Position numbers and translations under genes: made by a program. A stretch of 42,561 nucleotides of DNA from NCBI RefSeq assembly GCF_029667115.1, contig NZ_JARUIU010000015.1, positions 1 to 42,561 of the forward strand, written 5' to 3'. This stretch comes from Jeotgalibacillus sp. ET6 (GTDB lineage: Bacteria; Bacillota; Bacilli; Bacillales; Jeotgalibacillaceae). This document shows positions 37,712 through 42,561 of this stretch, piece by piece. The notes under the pieces were generated by a model. That model was not told where the DNA came from, made no database searches, and saw only the letters and a program-made list of their open reading frames with translations. Position 1 is the stretch's first letter. The number at the start of each line of letters is the position of its first letter.

Positions 37712-37729
37712 AGGGGCCAGGCCCCTTTA
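37709..37729. repeat. GGGGCC palindrome, copy 2, at the dnaC stop codon
   Basis: TAAAGGGGCC-A-GGCCCCTTTA, perfect 10-bp arms. The TAA is the dnaC stop codon. It shares the AAAGGGGCC-N-GGCCCCTTT core with 22140-22178. It may serve as the dnaC terminator, though the T-run is only TTT. Confidence 0.8.
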
Positions 37730-37757
37730 ACGGTTTAAAGCATCACCTAAAAGTAGA

Positions 37758-37801
37758 TTACACGAATATATAGAACCATTTCTTCATTATTGTTCGTCTT
37801 T
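37758..37801 (+). promoter_or_regulatory. PurR-box pair upstream of purA
   Basis: Box 2, ATTGTTCGTCTTT (37789-37801), matches 11 of 13 positions of the inverted PurBox consensus AWWGTTCGGWWWT. Box 1, TTACACGAATATA (37758-37770), is weak (about 8 of 13) but keeps the CGAA core. The two are inverted and 18 bp apart, as expected for Bacillus PurR control of purA. Confidence 0.55.
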
Positions 37802-37804
37802 TTA

Positions 37805-37833
37805 TTGACGTGACGATGAGAGATTGGTACACT
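37805..37833 (+). promoter_or_regulatory. purA promoter
   Basis: TTGACG (37805-37810), 17 bp, TACACT (37828-37833). The PurR boxes lie immediately upstream of the -35. Confidence 0.7.
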
Positions 37834-37882
37834 GATCTTGTTTGAAAAAAAGGGTGCAAGCAGCCTATCGGAGGTGCATTTC

Positions 37883-39175
37883 ATGTCTTCAGTCGTCGTA
37901 GTAGGTACACAATGGGGAGATGAAGGGAAAGGAAAGATTACGGACTTTCTCTCAGAGCATGCAGAAGTAATTGCGCGTTACCAGGGCGGTAACAATGCAG
38001 GACATACGATTAAATTTGGCGGGGAAACATACAAGCTTCATTTAATCCCATCAGGTATTTTTTATAAGGATAAGATTTCTGTGATCGGCAACGGAATGGT
38101 CGTTGATCCTAAAGCACTTGTGACGGAGTTAAAGTATTTACATGATCGCGGAGTATCAACGGATAACCTTCGCATTAGCAATCGTGCACATGTGATTTTG
38201 CCTTACCACTTAAAGCAGGATGAAGTGGAAGAAGAGCGTAAAGGCGCCAACAAAATCGGCACGACGAAAAAAGGAATCGGCCCGGCTTACATGGATAAAG
38301 CAGCGCGCATGGGAATTCGCATGGCGGATCTTTTAGACCGTGAAGCATTTGAAGAAAAATTAACGCACAATCTTGAAGAAAAAAATCGTATGCTTGAACG
38401 TTTTTATGAAGTTGAGGGTTTCAAGCTTGAAGACATTTTTGAAGAGTATTATGAATATGGCCAGCAAGTAGCTAAATACGTCTGCGATACGTCTGTTGTG
38501 TTAAATGACGCATTAGACGAAGCTCGCCGTGTCCTTTTTGAAGGGGCGCAGGGAGTCATGCTTGATATCGATCAGGGTACATATCCATATGTGACCTCAT
38601 CCAATCCTGTGGCAGGGGGAGTAACGATCGGTTCTGGAGTAGGCCCTACCAAGATCAGCCATGTTGTGGGCGTGTCGAAAGCCTATACTACACGTGTAGG
38701 GGATGGACCATTTCCAACAGAACTGAACGATGAAATCGGCAACAAAATTCGTGAGGTGGGCCGCGAATACGGTACAACGACCGGACGCCCGCGCCGCGTT
38801 GGCTGGTTTGACAGTGTCGTGGTGCGCCATGCACGCCGTGTAAGTGGATTAACGGATCTATCCATTAATTCCATTGATGTATTAACGGGTATTCCAACAT
38901 TGAAAATTTGTACCGCTTACCGTTTAGGCGATGATATTATTACAGAGTACCCTGCCAACCTTCGCACATTGGCGAAATGTGAGCCAATTTATGAAGAACT
39001 GCCGGGCTGGGAAGAAGACATCACAGGTGTCCGCTCATTGGATGAGCTTCCTGATAATGCACGCCACTATTTAGAGCGTGTTTCCCAATTAACAGGGATT
39101 CCGCTGTCCATCTTTTCAGTGGGACCTGACCGCACGCAAACCAACGTGATTAAAAGCGTCTGGCGCCTGCAATAA
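37883..39175 (+). CDS. purA: Adenylosuccinate synthetase
   Basis: 430 residues. It joins IMP and aspartate with GTP to make adenylosuccinate, the first committed step to AMP. Motifs are the P-loop-like [15 protein letters not shown] at the N-terminus (with catalytic Asp and Lys), [11 protein letters not shown] (catalytic His), [39 protein letters not shown] and the C-terminal [10 protein letters not shown]. The ATG at 37883 has GGAGGTG 6 nt upstream; the longer TTG-started frame lacks family similarity. PurR boxes upstream suggest repression when adenine is plentiful. Confidence 0.98.
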   Translation: MSSVVVVGTQWGDEGKGKITDFLSEHAEVIARYQGGNNAGHTIKFGGETYKLHLIPSGIFYKDKISVIGNGMVVDPKALVTELKYLHDRGVSTDNLRISNRAHVILPYHLKQDEVEEERKGANKIGTTKKGIGPAYMDKAARMGIRMADLLDREAFEEKLTHNLEEKNRMLERFYEVEGFKLEDIFEEYYEYGQQVAKYVCDTSVVLNDALDEARRVLFEGAQGVMLDIDQGTYPYVTSSNPVAGGVTIGSGVGPTKISHVVGVSKAYTTRVGDGPFPTELNDEIGNKIREVGREYGTTTGRPRRVGWFDSVVVRHARRVSGLTDLSINSIDVLTGIPTLKICTAYRLGDDIITEYPANLRTLAKCEPIYEELPGWEEDITGVRSLDELPDNARHYLERVSQLTGIPLSIFSVGPDRTQTNVIKSVWRLQ

Positions 39176-39178
39176 GAC

Positions 39179-39216
39179 AAAAGATCAGTGCCTGTATGAA
39201 GGCACTGATCTTTTTT
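39179..39216. terminator. purA terminator (bidirectional)
   Basis: AAAAGATCAGTGCCT (39179-39193) / AGGCACTGATCTTTT (39200-39214), 15 bp perfect, 6-nt loop, T-run on the plus strand and a matching run on the minus strand. It lies between the convergent purA and STAS genes and overlaps the end of the latter. Confidence 0.92.
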
Positions 39217-40048
39217 ATATTCTCACCGCATTTGTCCAGGTGTCCATTGCCTGTTTCACGGTAGAATAGGTTTTTAAGCCAGAAAATGAAATACCGCTCA
39301 AGACAATACTCTGGGCCAATTCAGGTCTTAATCCTGTTATATTGACTTGAATACCGAGCAAATCAAGGACACTCGTAATCGTAAAGATATGCGCAGCCAC
39401 CTCTGTGTCGATTTTATGAATCCCTGAAAAGTCGATGATCAAACAATCGATGTTCAACGAACTGATTTTAGGCACGGCTTTTGTCATAATTTGCTCGGCC
39501 CGGTCCTGGTCAATGGAGCCGACTAACGGCAAAATGGCAATGTCATGCTGGAGCGGGACAACGGGAGCGGCCAGTTCAATAATTTCTTTTCTATTTTGAT
39601 GGTTGATTTCATTTTTATACCGTTCGTATTCTAAAATGGACTGAGCTAATCGTGTATCAAGAAGGTAATGGAGGCGGTTTACGACTTCAAGTGTTTCTTC
39701 TGTAGATAGGTCATGCATGAAGCAGATTGCTGTTACTTTCTTACTGAAATATAAGCGGTTTTCAGCAAAGGGTTTTACCAGGCTGGACAGTTGGTCATAG
39801 ATGATTTGCTGATTTTCACTGAACTCTTTATTCCACGTTTTGAATTTTTCCAGCATGATTTTTTCATTTTCTTCTAAGATCGCTTCTGCGAAAAAAATAA
39901 AAAAGGATTGCTGCATGGTTCTTGCTTTCATAATCAATACTTCTGGAATATTGACCGTTACTTGTCTTAAGCTAAACTCTACTAATTCTTCAGCAAGCAC
40001 TGTTGCATGATTGGCAAAATAGTCTGCCACATTGTTGAGCTTACTCAT
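39215..40048 (-). CDS. RsbR-family STAS domain protein
   Basis: 277 residues: an N-terminal helical, globin-like region (~1-150) and a C-terminal STAS domain (~165-275) with IDCLIIDFSGIHKIDTEVAAHI. This is the layout of RsbR-type stressosome proteins. The phosphorylatable Thr of the second site is kept (Thr215, KIDT). The first site, normally xxDT in RsbRA, reads IDQ (Gln181), so control by RsbT phosphorylation would differ. GAGGAG lies upstream of the ATG. No rsbS/rsbT genes lie nearby. Head-on to replication. Confidence 0.82.
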   Translation of the reverse strand: MSKLNNVADYFANHATVLAEELVEFSLRQVTVNIPEVLIMKARTMQQSFFIFFAEAILEENEKIMLEKFKTWNKEFSENQQIIYDQLSSLVKPFAENRLYFSKKVTAICFMHDLSTEETLEVVNRLHYLLDTRLAQSILEYERYKNEINHQNRKEIIELAAPVVPLQHDIAILPLVGSIDQDRAEQIMTKAVPKISSLNIDCLIIDFSGIHKIDTEVAAHIFTITSVLDLLGIQVNITGLRPELAQSIVLSGISFSGLKTYSTVKQAMDTWTNAVRI

Positions 40049-40137
40049 CTATACTGTCTCCTCTGTTTTTTATCATATGTATCTACTTCATAGTATACTT
40101 CGTAAGGATTTAAATAAGCTACAAAAAATATAAGGGT

Positions 40138-40188
40138 TATTATGTTAATTTATTTAAATAGAATTTATTTAAATAAATTAACATAATA
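40138..40188. repeat. 22-bp AT-only inverted repeat
   Basis: Arms 40138-40159 and 40167-40188 are perfectly complementary over 22 bp with a 7-nt centre AGAATTT; apart from one G/C pair the stem is all A/T (TTAATTTATTTAAAT). It lies in the 149-bp spacer between two minus-strand genes. A T-rich tail is not directly adjacent on either strand, so it is not a standard terminator, though it may end the YitT-family transcript. Confidence 0.8.
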
Positions 40189-40197
40189 GGGAATAAA

Positions 40198-41109
40198 TTA
40201 ATGAATCGCCCTCTTTTTGAATCGTCCGCCTCGAACCTCTGCAATACTGCCGACTGCAAGAAAAGCAGCTGGGTCAATGTCTTCTACAATCCCTTTCAGT
40301 TTTGCTTCTTCTAATCGGGTGATCACGCAAAAAATCACTTTCTTTCCATCGCCCGTATAGGCGCCTTCTCCATTCAGATAGGTGACACCACGCCCGAGAC
40401 GGTCAATAATCGCCTGACCGATTTCTTCATAATAATCACTGATAATCCATGCGGATTTTGATTCATCGATCCCCTGAATGACAATATCAATGGTTTTAAA
40501 AGCAATAAAGTAGGTCATAGCTGAGTACATCGCACGGTCCCATTCAAAAACAAAGCCTGCCACGATGAAAATAAAGAAGTTAAAAAACATAATTATTTCT
40601 CCAACGGAAAACGGACTGTTTTTATTAAAAAGAATAGCCAGAATCTCCGTCCCATCCAGAGAGCCTCCGTATCGAATGACAACTCCGACACCCATTCCAA
40701 GAATGATTCCGCCAAAGACGGTGGCGAGCAGAAGATCATCGGTAAAAACAGGAACGGAATGCAGAAAAAATGTGCCTAGTGACAATACGCTGATCCCGAG
40801 TAAGGTGGAAAGGGCAAATGTTTTTCCGATCTGTTTGTAACCAATAAAGAAAAAAGGAATATTTAAAACAAAAATAAACACGCCCAGTTTCCATCCGGTT
40901 AAGTAGGAAAGAATGATGGAAATTCCGACAATGCCCCCATCGAGCACCTGGTTTGGGACAAGAAACAATTCCAGGCCGATCGCCATCAAGAGAGCACCAA
41001 GAATAATAAAAGTAGATCGTTTAAAAATAGATTGATAGGAAAGTGTTTTATGCTGATTTCGCCGGGGAGAAGGAGCGGGAGGCTTTTGAAATAATGGACT
41101 CTTTGCCAA
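40198..41109 (-). CDS. YitT family membrane protein (DUF161 + DUF2179)
   Basis: 303 residues: a short basic N-terminus, five to six TM segments (FIILGALLMAIGLELFLVPNQVLDGGIVGISII, LGVFIFVLNIPFFFIGY, FALSTLLGISVLSLGTFFL, GGIILGMGVGVVIRYGGSLDGTEI, IIMFFNFFIFIVAGFVF) and a soluble C-terminal DUF2179 domain (~220-300). The SLDGTEILA motif is typical. Bacillus carries several paralogues with unknown substrate. The TTG start at 41109 is preferred because AAGGAGG lies 9 nt upstream; the longer ATG frame (41160) has no ribosome-binding site. Confidence 0.88.
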   Translation of the reverse strand: MAKSPLFQKPPAPSPRRNQHKTLSYQSIFKRSTFIILGALLMAIGLELFLVPNQVLDGGIVGISIILSYLTGWKLGVFIFVLNIPFFFIGYKQIGKTFALSTLLGISVLSLGTFFLHSVPVFTDDLLLATVFGGIILGMGVGVVIRYGGSLDGTEILAILFNKNSPFSVGEIIMFFNFFIFIVAGFVFEWDRAMYSAMTYFIAFKTIDIVIQGIDESKSAWIISDYYEEIGQAIIDRLGRGVTYLNGEGAYTGDGKKVIFCVITRLEEAKLKGIVEDIDPAAFLAVGSIAEVRGGRFKKRAIH

Positions 41110-41199
41110 TGGACATTCCTCCTTAAAGTGGTATCTATTAGTATATAGGAAAACAGGCAAGATAGAAGAATGGACTGACCACTTTTTCCTTTCTTTTAT

Positions 41200-41230
41200 A
41201 AAAAAAAGACGAAGTTCACTACTCCGTCTT
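41200..41230 (-). terminator. Potassium channel gene terminator
   Basis: On the minus strand AAGACGGAGT / ACTTCGTCTT, 10 bp with one G·U, loop of 5, followed by at least eight T residues. The stop codon TAG lies in the loop. Confidence 0.85.
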
Positions 41231-42256
41231 GTAAATCGCTTTTAGTTTTTCAAATGTTGAATCGTGGCAGATCACATATAATGTATCGTCTTCCTTCAGT
41301 TTTTTCTGAATGGCCTGCCGAAAATCCATGTCTTCATTCACCGCAATTAACACGGCCCCATCATCGAGCAAACGTTGAGAAGCATCCCGGTACGTTTTCC
41401 AGCTGGATTTGGATTTTAGGACATGGATATTGTTGCCGAATTTTTTGCTTAACAGCTGTCGGAAAATGGTCGTGGTACCTGGCTGCAGCGTGGCTTTTGC
41501 CATCAGAAGAGACACCGAGTCATCAGATAAAATAAAATCGTCCACCCGAATGTGATTAAATTTTGAGATGTGTCTTTCTTCACTGACTTCCACAACGGTT
41601 TGAATATCCTGGTTATGCTGAAGAGATAAAGCTTCTACTGCAGAAGCAATCAGCAGACTTTTCCCATCACGCAAAACCGTTTCATCGATTTTCGGATCGG
41701 AAAAAATAGCCACTCGTCTGGCTTCTAAGACATTGCTTTTAACGAGTGTTTTTTCGTCTGTTGGATCTCCGCTGATAAAATGAATGTGATCGTGCGCAAT
41801 CGGTGTTTCAGGTAAATCATCAATCAGGACGATCGAAGCCTTAGGGTCGTGATTAAAAATTTCCTTTATTGCCTGTTCTGTTTTTTTCGACCAGCCGATG
41901 TAAATAAAATGCCCCGATTTCTTATACACAAGGCGTCCCTCCTTTTTCAAGCGTTGATAGGTGCTTGCTGCTTCGACGATCTTTCCGATGAGCACCCCGA
42001 TCAAACCGATGCCAAAAATGAAAAGAATGATTCCGACTAAACGGCCGGGAATGGTAACAGGAAAAAAATCGCCATATCCGACCGTCGTAACCGTCGTCAT
42101 GGTCCACCAAAAGCTGTCAAACATTGTTGGAAATGTTTCCGGTTCAATAATATGTACAGAAACAGTGCCGAATAAGATAATAAGAGCAGACAAAATGGAT
42201 ATCACCCGAAAGTCCATTTCGGATAGCTGTTTCCAAAGTCGGAAAAGAATGGCCAT
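41219..42256 (-). CDS. Two-TM potassium channel with RCK domain (YugO-like)
   Basis: 345 residues. TM1 (~18-38), pore helix and selectivity filter TTVTTVGYGD (54-63), TM2 (~71-93), then a Rossmann RCK/TrkA-N domain (~110-230, HFIYIGWSKKTEQAI) and a TrkA-C-like end. This is the minimal K+ channel plan and resembles B. subtilis YugO. The ATG at 42256 has GGAGG 7 nt upstream; an upstream in-frame ATG would add eight residues. The glycine-rich nucleotide loop GxGxxG is degraded (YIGWSKKT), so ligand binding is uncertain. Head-on to replication. Confidence 0.9.
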   Translation of the reverse strand: MAILFRLWKQLSEMDFRVISILSALIILFGTVSVHIIEPETFPTMFDSFWWTMTTVTTVGYGDFFPVTIPGRLVGIILFIFGIGLIGVLIGKIVEAASTYQRLKKEGRLVYKKSGHFIYIGWSKKTEQAIKEIFNHDPKASIVLIDDLPETPIAHDHIHFISGDPTDEKTLVKSNVLEARRVAIFSDPKIDETVLRDGKSLLIASAVEALSLQHNQDIQTVVEVSEERHISKFNHIRVDDFILSDDSVSLLMAKATLQPGTTTIFRQLLSKKFGNNIHVLKSKSSWKTYRDASQRLLDDGAVLIAVNEDMDFRQAIQKKLKEDDTLYVICHDSTFEKLKAIYKTE

Positions 42257-42425
42257 GCAGATCCCTCCAGTTCTAAACAAATATCATGTTTAAGTATATC
42301 GGATTGCAGTGACAAATGGATTGAAATACTCAAATTTCTGGCAATTAGTTTGAAGAACTTTCGTTTCCTTGAAAGAGCGGTGAAGCTGAGTAATTAAAAA
42401 ATAAAAAAGTTTTTTTAAAAAAACA

Positions 42426-42455
42426 TTGTTTTTATAAAATTGGTTATGGTATATT
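42426..42455 (+). promoter_or_regulatory. tRNA-Glu promoter
   Basis: TTGTTT (42426-42431), 18 bp, TATATT (42450-42455), 31 bp before the tRNA. Confidence 0.7.
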
Positions 42456-42485
42456 TAGATTCGTTGTTAAGAAGTTGTAACAAAC

Positions 42486-42560
42486 GGCCCGTTGGTCAAG
42501 CGGTTAAGACACCGCCCTTTCACGGCGGTAACACGGGTTCGAATCCCGTACGGGTCACCA
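42486..42560 (+). tRNA. tRNA-Glu (anticodon TTC)
   Basis: 75 nt ending in an encoded CCA. Acceptor GGCCCGT pairs with ACGGGTC (one G·U). The anticodon stem CCGCC/GGCGG encloses the loop CTTTCAC with anticodon TTC (42519-42521). The T arm ACGGG-TTCGAAT-CCCGT is canonical. It is probably the first of a tRNA cluster or operon continuing to the right. Confidence 0.97.
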
Positions 42561-42561
42561 T

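Overview
This is the replication-origin region of a Bacillaceae chromosome, from a spore-forming, Bacillus subtilis-like Firmicute. The evidence is the gene order rpmH-dnaA-dnaN-yaaA-recF-remB-gyrB-gyrA-rrn on one side and rnpA-spoIIIJ-jag-mnmE-mnmG-rsmG-noc-parA-parB-(yyaC)-yyzM-ychF-rpsF-ssb-rpsR-yybS-gdpP-rplI-dnaC-purA on the other. The sporulation genes spoIIIJ and yyaC, strong AGGAGG-type ribosome-binding sites and frequent TTG/GTG starts agree with this. The genus cannot be fixed from the sequence alone.

Left arm (1-13.9 kb, all minus strand, read leftward away from the origin). It starts with the 5' end of a 16S rRNA gene with two promoters. Upstream of that lies a complete six-gene sigY-yxlCDEFG operon: an ECF sigma factor, its membrane anti-sigma factor, two small membrane proteins and an ABC exporter, with an ECF-type autoregulatory promoter candidate. 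Next come an HD-GYP-like protein with a damaged metal site, gyrA, gyrB, remB, recF, the S4 protein YaaA, dnaN and dnaA.

Origin (12.4-14.4 kb). It is bipartite. Downstream of dnaA are an AT-rich unwinding region, a DnaA-trio track and tandem DnaA boxes. Upstream of dnaA is a second cluster of about eight DnaA boxes with three Spo0A-box-like heptamers. A satellite DnaA-box group lies before mnmE at 16.9 kb.

Right arm (14.6-39.2 kb, almost all plus strand). It carries rpmH/rnpA, the membrane insertase SpoIIIJ with Jag, the tRNA-modification pair MnmE/MnmG, RsmG, the nucleoid-occlusion protein Noc and the Soj/Spo0J segregation pair, with a perfect parS site inside parB. After these come a DUF554 membrane protein, the head-on spore protease gene yyaC with a sigma-F-type promoter, an MscS channel, yyzM, ychF and a PadR/DUF1129 pair. 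The S6-SSB-S18 operon, a dCache chemoreceptor, yybS, the c-di-AMP phosphodiesterase GdpP, L9, the replicative helicase and a PurR-regulated purA complete the arm.

Far right (39.2-42.6 kb). Three minus-strand, head-on genes follow: an RsbR-like STAS protein, a YitT-family membrane protein and a two-TM potassium channel with an RCK domain. A tRNA-Glu(TTC) closes the window.

The window is mostly conserved core genome; I see no transposase, prophage, CRISPR array or defence island, and no convincing undescribed multi-gene system. The points most worth a second look are regulatory or structural: the sigY promoter, the origin architecture, the degenerate HD-GYP protein, the palindromic repeat pair, the PadR promoter/start arrangement, and a 22-bp AT-only inverted repeat near 40.1 kb.
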